This document shows, piece by piece, positions 31,958-44,110 of a stretch of DNA of 64,000 nucleotides. How positions within the stretch are numbered: position 1 is the first letter of the stretch; every line of letters begins with the position of its first letter. Position numbers and translations under genes: made by a program. The stretch is from Diphasiastrum complanatum. Taxonomy: Eukaryota; Streptophyta; Lycopodiopsida; Lycopodiales; Lycopodiaceae. The notes beneath the pieces are model-generated. The model was not told the origin of the DNA. It did not search any database and worked only from the letters and a program-made list of their open reading frames with translations. The stretch lies in contig CM055097.1 of NCBI GenBank assembly GCA_029204225.1, positions 45,837,038 to 45,901,037 of the forward strand, in the 5' to 3' direction.

Positions 31958-32550
31958 GTCCTGTACAAGGGAATCGAAATAATTCCTGATGTGGATAGCC
32001 GGTCACTCAAGTTGTATGTGATTATTAGTTATGCTACGTCATTCCGGACGTGGTCGTTTCAAATAATTAATAATCATATGAGGGCCCAAACCTATAATTG
32101 GACATAGGAGCACATGCATAGTGAAGACTGGTTTAATGCAAGAATAGGAGGTCAATAGCTCAATTTAGGTTGAATGGGAGTCCTAGGAAAAATATTCTCT
32201 CTCTCTTGGAAATGATATATCCATTGGAAACTCGCCCATCCTCCTATTGTGAATTGTGATTCTTGAGCTAGTTTCTCCTCTCCTCTCTTGAGCCAGTTTC
32301 TCCTCTTTTGTGTTCTTCATTGTGGCTTGGGGGTGGATTGGTTAGGGTATTGACTAGCCTCTCCACATTGGTTGGGTGGTTCATGCTCCACAGGTGTCCT
32401 TTTGGTTTGCATGTGACAAAATTGTGGAATCACTTGGTGATCCTAACAAAAACCGCTCAGTCGTTAACCTGAAACAACCACACCTCCTGTCTTCTAAAGC
32501 AAGACTGTGAGAAACTTAACTTGCATTTGCAAAGTAGAAAGGAAATTGGA
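31958..32550 (+). other. Probable gypsy 3' flank or LTR, no gene
   Basis: It follows the gypsy tail and has LTR-like text (TTGTGGCTTGGGGG at about 32321, TTGGTTGGGTGG at about 32369) recalling 4300-4340. No clear polypurine tract or ends were found. Confidence 0.45.
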
Positions 32551-32555
32551 AAAAG

Positions 32556-35500
32556 ATGAGGGGCAAGAAAACTGAGATAGCTGCCAATCCGCCATCAAAA
32601 CCGCACATCCGCTCCTCCTCATCCCCCTACAAGTGTGGACCAATACAAACGAGGTCCATTAGTAGTTGTTACTATTTCATCACATTCATTAATGACTATA
32701 GTAGACATATCTGGATTTATTTCATAAGCAAGAAATCTGATGCTTTTGCCAAGTTTAGAGAGTTCAAGGCTCTAGTTGAAAAACAAACAGGTTGTTATAT
32801 TAAGACCCTCAGATCAGATGGTGGCGGTGAGTATTTTTCAACAGAGTTTATAAATTTTTGCAAGGATCAAGGGATCAAGATACAAACTACTGCACCCTAT
32901 TCACCACAACAGAATGGAGTTGCATAATGGAAAAATAGATCCATTGTGGAGATGGCTAGGGCAATCCTTAAGAGCAAGGGTTTGCCAAATACTTTTTGGA
33001 CAGAAGCATGCAACACAACTACTCATATCTTGAATCGGTGTCCTACGAAGTCCGTGGAGGGTAAGTGTTAGGGACCCAACTCTCTTGGGTCCCAAACCCA
33101 GACTTGAGACTGGACGATGATTGGGCCTGTAGACTTGACCGGTGACTCGTGAACCTGCATGGTTGCCACGTGTCATGATCCAGGAGTGCACATGGCTTGG
33201 AGTCTCTCTCCTTGGAGGGATACAAGGGGAGGAGGACTCATTTGCCATCCATTCTGTCTACCTAGGAGGAGGTGGATGGAGAGCGTGTGCACAACCAAAA
33301 TGTGTTGCTAGCGTGAGGCAGGAGATGGCTGAGAGCCTGGGCGATGGTATGGGACGCTGTCTGGGAAGGAGGTCGGATCTAGCTTGATACGGTCATAGGC
33401 CAGGGCACGGTGGGTGGACCCGGATTAGTTCCTATGGCAGAGTGGAACGTGAACCGTTCGATCTCTTGTGGTTAACTGGCACCTGGAGGTTTGCAGTAAG
33501 TAAGTTTGTAACAGTAAGACACCTTACGAAGCTTTTACTGGAAAGAAACCTAATGTTTCTCATTTACAAGTATTTGGTTGTGATGCTTACACTCATGTGC
33601 CTGATGAAAAACGAAAGAAGCTAGATGCAAAAGCTGTTAAGTGTATTTTCCTTGGATATGATGAAAGAGCCAAGGCATACAGGATGTATGACATAGATGC
33701 ACAAAAGATCGTGATTTCCAGAGATGCTACTTTTGATGAGATGGGTCAAAATGATCAAATAAAATTGACAATCGATTCCTTTGATGATAAAGCTAAATCA
33801 CAGGTGAAGAAAGAAGTTGGTGTCGATATGGAAGAGCCAATTGAAAAAGACAGGGTTAATAATGAGACTCCTAGGAGAGTGCCTAAGTGGTACTTGTCAG
33901 TAACAAGTGATGCTAATAAGGGAGATACTCCCGAATCAAGTGAGCAGGGAGAGCTTAGAAGGTCAAGTAGAAATCGAAAACCTCCTGCAAGATTAGAGAA
34001 GAATCTAGCCGTGATGGGCTTGGTGCTCAAGGCTCAAGAACCGAAAACTTTTGATGAAGCAAAGGAGCACAAGGAGTGGCGTGCAGCTATAGAAACAGAA
34101 ATGGAAGCCATATCAAAAAATAGGACGTGGAATTTGGTTGAGCTACTTGATGGTAAGAAGCCTATCACTTGCAAATGGATTTATAAGATCAAATATGGAA
34201 CAAATGGGCAACTCAACAAGTACAAAGCATGGTTGGTTACGAGAGGATTTGAGCAACAAGAAGGTATTGATTTTGAGAAAACCTTCGCACCCGTAGCTAA
34301 AATGGTGACTATACGTTCTATCATTGCTATTTCTGCTTTCTATGGTTGGAAGATCCAGCAAATGGACATGAAATCCGCTTTTCTTAATGGAGTGCTGGGT
34401 GAAGAGGTGTACTTAGTACAACCTCAAGGATTTGTTGAGCCAAGGAGAGAGCATCTTGTTTGTAAGCTCAACAAAGCAATTTATGGATTGAAGCAAGCAC
34501 CACGAGCATGGTACTCTTGCATTGATGAACACTTCAAGCGAAGAGGAATGATAAAGAGTGATGTTGATCCTAATCTTTACATTCTAAGACAAGATTCAGA
34601 TATAGTGTTCATTGTCTTGTACGTGGATGATTTGATTATTACAGAAAGTAATGAGAGGTTAATTGATGAAATCAAATCAGATATTTCCAATGCTTTTGAC
34701 ATGAGTGATCTAGGATTGATGCACTACTGTCTTGGCATTGAAGTATGGCAAAAGGAAGACATGGTCTTTCTTACACAAAGCAAATATGCACGAGATTTGC
34801 TCTATAAGTTCAATATGCAGGATTGTAAGCCTTTGAGTACACCTATGGATGTCAACATGAAGCTTACTGCATATGATGAATCTGAGAAAGTGGATGCTTA
34901 TTTGTATAGACAGTTGATGGGTAGTTTGATTTATTTGACACACACACGACCTGATATTTCTTATGTTGTTGGTGTTGTTAGTCAATTTATGCAAGATCCT
35001 AGTCAAGCACACGAAGTCTGCTAAACGTATTCTCAGATACATTCGAGGGACATTGAATTTTGGTCTGAAGTATGATCAGTCTGAAGCGCCAATGTTGGTA
35101 GGTTATACATATGCCGATTGGGCAGGTAATGTTGATGACAAAAGATCTACCAATGGTCATACATTCAGTTAAGGTACAACTGCAATTTCATGGAACAGCA
35201 AAAAGCAACCTATAGTAGCCTTATCATCGACGGAAGCTGAATATCAAACACTCAACAATGCTACACAAGAAGCGATATGGTTACGAAGATTGCTTGTGGA
35301 TTTAAGTCACCCACAAGTGGATGTAACTACTATATCTTGCGACAATCAAAGCTGCATTCACCTTGCTAAAAATATAGTTTTACATGCTCGAACCAAACAC
35401 ATCAAAATACACTATCATTTTGTTCGAGAGAAAATTCTTGATGGAGCCATTGATCTTGTTTTTTGTAAATCTGAAGATCAAATGACAGATATTTTTACTA

Positions 35501-35556
35501 AGTCATTAGGTATATGTAAATTTGAGAGGTTTTGTACTCTATCAGGAATAGAATAA
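32556..35556 (+). pseudogene. Ty1/copia pol: integrase, RT, RNase H; 5' truncated
   Basis: Integrase core: [19 protein letters not shown] (first Asp, about 32668-32725), [14 protein letters not shown] (second Asp), [11 protein letters not shown], then a TAA at about 32926 where relatives have Glu-Arg. A solo LTR splits it at 33066-33513, after which the frame goes on as TPYEAFTGKKPNVSHLQVFG. An uninterrupted 475-residue frame (33597-35024) carries the integrase tail and RT (WKWIYKIKYG-type start, [42 protein letters not shown] with YVDD, GSLIYLTHTRPDISYVV). RNase H follows with small frame changes (YADWAGNVDD, SSTEAEYQTL, CDNQSCIHLAKN) to 35556. Gag and protease are absent. Confidence 0.92.
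33066..33513 (+). repeat. Solo LTR in copia integrase, TSD GTAAG
   Basis: 448 bp, TGTTAGGGACCCAAC ... GTTTGTAACA, with GTAAG at 33061-33065 and 33514-33518. It is the third copy of the LTR found at 359-801 and 2314-2745. Removing the LTR and one GTAAG joins SVEG to KTPYEA in one frame, as in related copia integrases. It is the product of recombination between two LTRs of one inserted element. Confidence 0.93.
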
Positions 35557-35566
35557 TGTAATTTAT

Positions 35567-35858
35567 CATTGAGGGAGAGTGTTAGAAATCAATGAGAAAC
35601 TTCATTGTTACTGTTTACGATGTACATTAATGTTGACAGCTGTTACCAACTGTAATTAGCCGTAGGCTAGTCTGTTAGTCTACTCGTAGGATTTCTCTAT
35701 CTATCACGATTCAGGGTTCATTTGTACATTTCACATTCAATATGCTATAGTGTGATAGAGTGATAGTGCGCGTTCTTCTTCCGCCTTCTTGTGGTGATTG
35801 CTTATGGTGAATGCTTGATGTTGCATATTTGATTATTGACTATATCTGATTGTTGACA
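35567..35858 (+). repeat. Polypurine tract and 3' LTR of the copia element
   Basis: GAGGGAGAG (about 35571-35579) directly precedes TGTTAGAAATC at 35580. A plausible end is GATTGTTGACA at 35858, giving about 279 bp. A copia with no 5' LTR in the window cannot be tested for target duplication. Confidence 0.6.
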
Positions 35859-36647
35859 ATAGAGAGGCAAGAAAAGTACAAATAATTATCTCACATAAAA
35901 AAAGAATGCCATAAAGTCATAACATGCTAGACCATACAATGGTCATGAAAATTGTTTGATATCTAAATAGCTTGATGTCTACAATCTAAAATGTCTCATA
36001 GTCGGCAATAAGTCTTTTTTAGAGTGACTCGGACAAAGCAACGAGAATAGCCAAAAAAGATATATATTTTTTCCAAACTTGAGATTGCCAACAACATGTC
36101 TTTGGGCTTGCATAAAATGTAAAGCCACAAAATTGAGTACATAGTAGCGAGGCATACATATCGGTTTAGGGAAAGTATCAACTATAATCTCGACATGTGT
36201 TCAAACTACATGGAACCAAAAAAACTTAGCATCTTTTTTTACTACTATCATGTTCTATTTCTCATTCACGTGCTGATATTGTAGACTTGTTTGATATGTC
36301 GCCTGAAAAGATCCCACCAGCAAGACCCATTAGTGCTGCTAAAAGAAATAAATGACGAGCATCCCATATCCAATGCGCTCAAAGAGATTCAAAAAATTAA
36401 ATGTGTGTCAAATTTAGAGCCTATGAAATTGAACTAAAAAACATTCAATGTTAATGTGGAAACAATACAACATGTGTGGTGATTACCACAACTAGTACAA
36501 TCACAAATGTGAAAGTGCACTACGTTGTAAGTCAGACTAAGGATAATGATTTTTTCGGTTAATATTGAAAGTTAAAGAAACTGTTCTTGTAATTCTTTCC
36601 TGTTTTGAAGAGCTTCTAAGGATAGATGCAGTTTAAGGAGGGAAGAA
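35859..36647. other. Retroelement debris, no gene recognised
   Basis: No domain could be read with confidence. A purine tract AAGGAGGGAAGAA at about 36635-36647 directly precedes TGTCATGGCC, so the end of this stretch is the 3' end of a plus-strand gypsy element whose coding part is lost. Confidence 0.4.
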
Positions 36648-37590
36648 TGTCATGGCCATATTCGGTTAAGGACCTGGAATAGTCCTAATATGGTAGACCG
36701 GCCCTTCGATATTCGAGATTGTTGGTCACGTTGTGATTTGATTTCTCATAGGTATCAGGGTACTTCCGTACCATACTAACCCCAAAGACTAGTACCATAA
36801 AGTATTGATTGCAACCTATAGATTTAAAATCTGCAAATTTAATTCTAGCATTTTGCTACTTCCATTGGGCTATTTAGAGACTTTTTTTTAAAGTTAAAAC
36901 TTGCTTATATTAATACTTGGGCCATGTCAAAATTTCAAAAATGTCTTAATACTATGCCAACCTAGTTTGGTTTCAAAAAACAATACACGTTTTAATTCTA
37001 CAACAGACATGTATTGCTAGTCAAATATGTTGGCATCTTGTGAAAAAAACTTTTTGTCCCATGCAAACAGATCAGAGTTTGAAGCATAAAAAATCAAGGG
37101 AAGCAATTGATTGTTGTAGTGACCCACCACCAAAGTAGTAGTTAAGAATGAGCAAGAATTTCATGTTGCAGTGACGTATTGTTATCATGGATAGGGTCAA
37201 GTTTAGTGCGACATAATAGACTCCTGGTTATTATAGGAGAGGCTAATTCTGAAAGGTTTCTAAGAGAGAAAGAAGAGGTTGAAAATTTATATTGGAAATC
37301 ATTACTAAACCATATAAAGAATTGAGTAACCCAAACTAGTTGCTCATAAGCTTTATGGTTTTTGTTGCTAAGCAATAGGTTGGTAGAATTTGTAAATTAT
37401 TATACTATCTTGCACCGCTGACTACCCAACGTCCAAAATACAAATTAAATTTATATATAGGTTAGCATAATGTGTATTTTACTGTCCAATACCCCTCTCA
37501 ACTGACGTGATACACCAACATCATTACTAACAACATTAATCATCCATCTCAATCACTAGAAGCCTCCATAGATGGGTACAAAGGTGACTT
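36648..37590 (+). repeat. Probable gypsy LTR after a polypurine tract
   Basis: Starts TGTCATGGCCATATTCGG, recalling the LTR start at 3048 (TGTCATGCCC) with the same GGAAGAA tract before it. The right end is not defined; sequence from about 37600 belongs to the LTR of the minus-strand gypsy. Confidence 0.4.
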
Positions 37591-38113
37591 GGTATAAGGG
37601 AAGCTCCTTAGATCCTACTTACAAATCACAAACACAATGGATAACACACTATGGAGAAACCACCCAACCAAGTAGAAGCATCCAATCAAACTCTATAAGC
37701 TTCACCCCCAAGTCAAGGAACAAGAAGCATGAATGTAGAGTGAGAGTCTGACAATGAATCCACAACCATAATGAGGAGTAGGGCGAGTTTGGACCCGATA
37801 TATAGAGCCAAAAGCATCTTGGGCACATAGCCATGCATAGCCCTAAGTTCTCTATACATAGATTCACCTAGAATAGAGTCCTAAGCATGGACCAACTATT
37901 CATAGAATTGTTATTGATAACTCTACACATGCATACACTCTCTCATACCTGGTCTAAACTCCATTTAGTGTGTTTTGGGCCTCACAAGGATATTAGTTAC
38001 TTTCGGGTCACGTCCAGTATGACGTGGCATAACTAACAGCTTGTTTCATTGGAGTACCGTGTATCCAAGACTAGGAGTATACTGTATCCTATGTGCTGGT
38101 CATGGTCATAACA
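37591..38113 (-). repeat. 3' LTR (start) of the minus-strand gypsy element
   Basis: On the minus strand a purine tract AAAGAGGAAAGAA is followed at 38113 by TGTTATGACCATGACC. The first 320 bases match the LTR remnant at 18150-18469. On the minus strand about 37680-37650 reads TACTTGGTTGGGTGG, the style of an R/U5 region. The far end is not defined. Confidence 0.65.
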
Positions 38114-38159
38114 TTCTTTCCTCTTTAAACTGTTTCTATCCTTAGAAATTAAACTTCAG

Positions 38160-40369
38160 GAAATTCTTCTTTATGCTATCAACTCTCTCTCACGAATCAT
38201 CATCCTCAATACGACCCTTCCACCGAATTAAGCACTCAGAGATAGAACGATTTCTCAATTGTTTATCTCTGGTTCTGAGCACTTTCTCAGGTTCCAAAGG
38301 TACACTAAGCGACAAATCTTCCAAATGGGATAAATCCTCATCCGATCCAACTGTATCACCCATCATGTAAACGTAGTTTCAAACGACTTACATGAAATAC
38401 TGGGTGTGCAGTCGATTTTCCTTGAAGATCAAATTCATATGCCAAAGAACCAATTCTATGTACAATCCTGAAAGGCACACAATAACGGGTAGACAACTTA
38501 TAATGCTTCCCTGTACGTAACGTCTTAATATCTTTTGGAATCCTAAGATATACCCAGTCATCAACTTTAAAATATCTTGGAGATCTCTTAAGATCGGTAT
38601 AGTGTTTAGCTCTATCATGAGCACTTCAGATACTATCCTTAGCCACTTGCAACATTTCTTGCATATCATGCAAAAAATCAGCAACCTTATGGACCTTAAC
38701 AGACTTCGTCTCAACAATTGCTGGAGATCTAGGTTGAAAACCGTACATAAGTATGAAAGGACTTTAACTTGTAACCAAATGTTTTCTACTATTATATGCA
38801 AACTCAACCAGTGGGAGATAATCTTCCCAATGAGATCGCTTGTGAGAAACATACGTCCTCAAAATAGCTTCCATACTTTGATTAGTCCTTTCTATCTGGC
38901 CATCTGATTCAGGATGATCAAAAGAACTTAAACTCAAAGAAGTTTCAAGTTTATGGAATACTGCTGACCAAAAGTGACCTGTGAACTTACGATCTCTATC
39001 ACTAACAATGTCACTGGGCAGACCATACAACCAAATAATCTTTCAACAAAGATCTGGGCTAAATCAGAAGCCTTTACAGTTGACTTGATTGGTATGAATG
39101 TAGCTAACTTAGTTAACCAATCCAATACAACCCAAATAGAATGATTTTGCCGTTGGGTCTTTGGAAGTCCAACTACAAAATCCATAGATATGATTTCCCA
39201 TTTCTTATCTAGGATATGTAACGGATGCAACAAACCACCAGCCTTATGGCGTTCAACCTTTGCTAGTTGACAGAGTTTGCATTTAACAACATATGACTAG
39301 ACATATGGCTTGAGATTTGGCCAATAAACGTTTGAGCTCATCATCACCAGGTACACAAACTTTCCCATTCTGAAATAGTAATCCATCTCGAATGGTGAAC
39401 TGTTCCACAATCTATAATCTTTCTTAGTCAGTTGAGTCCCCTGTGTTTCTGACTCAACACTGTCCACATTTCTTCCAGTCTGAACAATGTTCCAAATGTG
39501 ACCAAAATGAGAATCTGATTCATATTTTCCTCTCAGCGAAAGATATAGATCTATAGAAATCTGGGTGAATGACAACTCGTTCAGTTCACCGATCTGACTA
39601 AGAGCATCTGCAACTTGATTAGAGCTGTCTCTTATGTAACGGATTTCATGATCGAATTCTTGCATCAATTCAGCCCATCGAGCTTTACTCCCTCGAAGAT
39701 CATGTTGATTACAACAATACTTAAGAGGCTGGGATCCGTATACACTACAAACTTACTACCATACAAGTAGTGTCTCCAAATTTTAAGTGCATGGATTACA
39801 ACAAACAATTCCTTTTCTTGCATAGTATAACGCAACTGAGGACCAATGAATTTTTTGCTCTCAAATGCTAGTGGCCTATCCATTTGAAATAGAACCGCTC
39901 CAACTGCAACATCACTTGCGTTCGTTCTCACGACGTGAGGTAAATCTGGATTTGCAATTTGTAAGACGGGAGCTGAAACAATCATTGTTTTAAGTTTCTC
40001 AAAACAGTGATTCAATTTCTCGTTCCAAACAATAGGCGGACTAGGTTGATTCCTCTTTTTCTTTTTATTAACAAACCCTTTTGTCAGATTATTAAGTGGT
40101 GTTGCTAACTTAGCATAATCCTCAATAAATCTCTTGAAGAAACGTGTAAAATCTTAAAATGACTTTTCTTCCCTCACAGTTCCCGAAATTGGCCACTCAA
40201 TCACAATCTTGATTTTATCCTCGTCAATCTTGATCCCATTTACTGTGTTCTTATGACCGAGATAAAACAATTCTTGCTTAAAGAATTCACACTTGGACTC
40301 TTTAGCGTAGAGTAACTCCCGACAGAGTTTCATCAAGACGATTTTTAAGTGTTCTACGTGTTCCACCAA
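38160..40369 (-). pseudogene. Minus-strand gypsy: RT end, RNase H, integrase, chromodomain-like tail
   Basis: From 40369 downward: RT thumb (AKESKCEFFKQELFYLGHKN), RNase H (VVRTNASDVAVGAVLFQ, where the first catalytic Asp of the TDAS motif is Asn; YTMQEKELFVVIHALKIWRH), VADALSQIGELNELSF, linker with a damaged zinc site (39668-39234), integrase (ISMDFVVGLPKTQ, GLPSDIVSDRDRKF with Asp; DGQIERTN with the Glu kept), and a tail ending near 38160 (EDDDSW-type chromodomain-like end). Frameshifts separate each piece. The lost Asp and shifts make it inactive. Confidence 0.88.
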
Positions 40370-41148
40370 GGATTATTGTAAACGAGAATGTCGTCTAAGA
40401 ATACAACCACAAACTTTCCCAAATATGGACTAAATAAATCGCTCATCATTTGCTGAAACGTTGCTGGAGCATTCTTTAATCCAAATGGCAGCACTAAGAA
40501 TTTATAATGACCAAATGTGGAACAAAATCCTGTCTTTTGGACATCTTCCGACTTAATTCTTATTTGATGGTACCCTGTCTTGAGATCTATCTTGGTGAAA
40601 TACCGAGCTCCATTCAAGCGATCTACAAGGTCATCCATCCTGGGTAATGGATATTTATTTTTAATAGTCACTTTATCAAGACCTTTGTAATCCACACACA
40701 TCCGGAAACCTCCATCTTTCTTCGCTTTAAGAAGAACAGGAGCGCCCCATGGTGATTTACTAGGTTGTACATGTCCCATCTTTAGATAGTTTTCTATTTG
40801 ATTTGAAATCTCTGTCTCCTCTTTCTGAGAAAACCTATAAGGTTGTCTAGAGACATGTTGACTTCCTGGAATTAACTCAATCTTGTGGTCTACTGACCTA
40901 GATGGTGGTAAACCATAAGGTAATTCAGATGGAAAAACATCTCTAAATTCATTTACAATTTGTTCTTTCTTTGCTTGTTCATGATCTAAATTTACTGAGT
41001 TAAGAATTGCTAGGAATTCACAACCGTTTAGATTCATTACACGAACATCCACAACTGGAATAGTACATATTGAAAAAACTTCATACTCAAAATAATCCAA
41101 TGTCTCCGTTTTATTAAACTGTAGAAATTTTATCCAATAGATGTACAA
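40354..41148 (-). pseudogene. Minus-strand gypsy reverse transcriptase, core intact (264 residues)
   Basis: An open frame of 264 residues holds the RT fingers and palm: [59 protein letters not shown] (first catalytic Asp), [16 protein letters not shown] and [11 protein letters not shown] (the FLDD box, about 40410-40380). This is the only gypsy RT in the window whose catalytic core is continuous. It stops at about 40354, with RT continuing in another frame. Confidence 0.92.
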
Positions 41149-41305
41149 AATTACTGCTAAATAATGTAACTACTTTATCACCCTCCTTGAAAGTGAGAAC
41201 ATGCTTCTCAAAATCAATTAACAGAGAAGGCGATTTACTAAATAACCATTCGTAACCTAAAATTAAATCAGTACGAGCTAGGTCTAAAACATAAAAATTA
41301 ACTAA

Positions 41306-41596
41306 TTATGCGTGTCCTTGCATCAAAACTGGGAGCTTCGGGACTTTTACGTTCCAAGTCTCCAACTCTGCTCCTGAAGCTAGATAAACTTTATATCTAT
41401 GATTGCTAGCTTCAGTTTCCAAGCTGAGTTTCTGCACAAGAGGAGAATTAATAAGATTATGAGCTGAATCACTATCCAATAAAATACTCACTTCTTGATC
41501 TTTAACTGTGCCAATTAAACGGAAAAGATCATTAGGCAAAAAAGAAGTAGTACTAAAAGAACATTCACACTCACAATCAGTCAGATTAATTTCCAA
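41306..41596 (-). pseudogene. Minus-strand gypsy protease
   Basis: Reads LIGTVKDQEVSILLDSDSAH then NLINSPLVQKL. The catalytic motif of relatives is DSGSTHNFI, so the active-site Gly is Asp here. About 150 bases of linker (41149-41305) join it to RT with stops. Confidence 0.85.
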
Positions 41597-41599
41597 AGT

Positions 41600-42528
41600 C
41601 TAACCATTGCCTCCTGGGATCTCAATCATGTGAGCAGACACTTTCTTCCTTTCTGGACAAAATTTCATCATATGTCCAGGCTTCTTACAAACGAAACATA
41701 AGTTCTCTTTCTTAGCCTTTTCCCGGGACATATTTTTCTTAAATCTCTTTCTCTTCGGCTTCCTGGATTCCAATGCTGCTTGATCTAATTCGTCAAAATA
41801 TTTTGCTTGGTTTGGACCACGCTTCTTACCTTCTTGGTTTTCATAGTGGTTGGAATTGCGCAAACTGTTTCTTGGATGCCACCACTGTGGAATCATATGC
41901 TTTCGCAATTCAAAACGCATCCTCGAGATTTTGAAACACATTTCACCTACATTCGTTCTGATAGTCGGCTGGCAAACCTAGGACAAACTGCCAAAGTGCC
42001 AACTTCGCATCAAATGATGGAACCCTATTCCATAGGTCCATGAATTTCTGGATATAAGAGTCTAAACTCTTTGTACCCATCCTGCAGTTCACGAACTTCA
42101 GGTGGTAGTCAACGTCATCAGCAACTACAAAAGCTTTCTTGAAAACTTCGGCAAACGCATCCCAAGTAGTTGGCTTCACCGGTAAATCTCGCCACCACGA
42201 TGACGCTTTGCCGCGTAAGAACAACACGACACTTTCAATTTTCTTCTCATCAGGAACACCGTGCAGATTGAAGTAACTACTCCACTTGGCCAGCCAGTCC
42301 TCGACGACTTCAAGTTTCTTTCTTCTTCTCCCCCGCATAAATCTCCGGTTGAAAACCGAGATTTAATGAAGACATCAATTTGACTTGATTCAATAGAACT
42401 TCCATTTGCTGATCTCTCATTTGATTGCAATTATTCATATCATTGGGTGCCGTACTCAACTGCTGACAAATCACCATATAAGAGGGCGCACCTGAATTTG
42501 CAGTTTGATTTGAAATTTCTTCGGCCAT
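41600..42528 (-). pseudogene. Minus-strand gypsy gag
   Basis: ATG at 42528 (MAEEISNQTANSGAPSYMVI) is followed by a frameshift near 42330, the capsid part EDWLAKWSSYFNLHGVPDEK, RGKASSWWRDLPVKPTTWDA, FMDLWNRVPSFDAKLALWQF, a stop at about 41943, a basic linker, and zinc knuckle CFVCKKPGHMMKFC (CX2CX4HX4C, about 41698-41657). A scrap of this gag (42176-42285) occurs again at 22375-22490. Confidence 0.88.
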
Positions 42529-44110
42529 CTTGATATATTTAACCTGGAAATTACTAAATCTAGTTATTATCAGATTAACTCATAGTGAAGTACAATTGAC
42601 CAAAACCGACTGAAATTGACTCCAGCATGGTCAAATCACTATTTTTAGTCAATTTCATAGATATTACAAGAAACTGAAAAAAACTAAAAATTTTGAGTTT
42701 TCGCACTTTTAATATTTTTTTTTAAATTTTACGTTTCCTAAAAATTCGTAAAAAACCACTGTAAGATATTCAGCAATCGAAATCAAAAATTCGATTCACT
42801 ATTTGATTCTTAACTTTACTCCATTAATGTCCATCAGGCATGCAAGACATGCGACATTAAATTGATTTTCACAATTACAAAATTTTACGTAAAATCAAGT
42901 TCTACAAATATTGTCAGTTATAAAACCCAGTTTTGTATCTATCAGTTAGAGTACATGCGTATAACCACTCAAAACAGATCTAAACCACTCATGCATGTTA
43001 GAATCACTCTGAGAATCAATATGCAGACATTCCATGCAAGTACAGTACCTCAAAATAGAAAATTGACATGCATGCAATCAGAACAATTCGAACTTCTACC
43101 AATTTTGCTCACAAAATTGCAGAACTTCAGATGATCATGTCTTTGGCTACAAGACACCAAATTGGGTGCTGTAAAGCTCAGTACAGAGGGAGACCTAGTG
43201 AACAAGACACTTGCCACCTAGGATTCACACGTGCAAGATCAGAATGGCCAAAAAACCTGTAGGAGAGCGCACTTTTCAAGCCCAATCTGCTTAAAAACTT
43301 GCAAACACTCAACCAAGCCTAAAAGTGATGATCCAAACAGTCTTAAATGGTCTCTAAGAGTTCCATGAAGCCTTCATACAGATCCTATGAAGCCTTTATA
43401 CAAATCCTATGAAGCAATATGGGCTAAAAACCATGAATTCTTGATTTCTGGAAGTCAAAATTGCTACAAACTTGATGGAATTGAAACATAAGACTCTACC
43501 CATCAATTTATAGGTCTGATAGCTTGTTGGGAAGGTAAAAAGAAATACAAATCATACTGTAAAAAATCCAGAATGACCCCCATATGGATTTAGAGAAATC
43601 CACCCCAGAATTCACCAAAATTGGTCAATTTTTGACAGTTTTTGACTTCCTACAATCCCAATTGCTGGAATTCTTGGCTCTAACTTCTAGGACAGCTTCA
43701 AAAGACTATGATTCATCTTTTTCCAGCTTTAATTGATGCTCAACCACCTCCTACCGTCCAATTTCATGAAAAAACAAGCAAAAAAAATGGATTTTGGCCC
43801 TTTCTAGGTTTTTTCACCGCACAAAAGAGCCTAGAATCCAAATACATGGGAAGATCCAACATGCAACCTGAATTTCAACTACTTCAAAGTGAATTAACTT
43901 GCTGAAAATTTTAGATCATAACTAGTTTTGAGCTACACATACTAAAACTCCAAAAAGACAACCAAAATTGATTTCCTAGCACAATTCTCCATAAACCACA
44001 ATGAATTTGAGAGAGAAATGCAAATTGAAATTGGGAAGATCCACCAACTTGCAACCTTGCTCCTCTTCTTGGATGAGAATAATTGCTACCTAACCCATCC
44101 TATATTATAT
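42529..44110 (-). repeat. Leader and 5' LTR region of the minus-strand gypsy
   Basis: Non-coding on both strands. Positions about 42945-43735 repeat at 17358-18125. The exact LTR ends and the primer-binding site could not be read; if an LTR, the first part (the match to 37790-38113) is missing or altered. Confidence 0.5.

Noticed and set aside
35996-36181. Minus-strand FFGYSRCF-like text resembling the copia integrase tail LGYSxxQKGYR
   Set aside because: Only a few residues fit and no neighbouring integrase motif was found.
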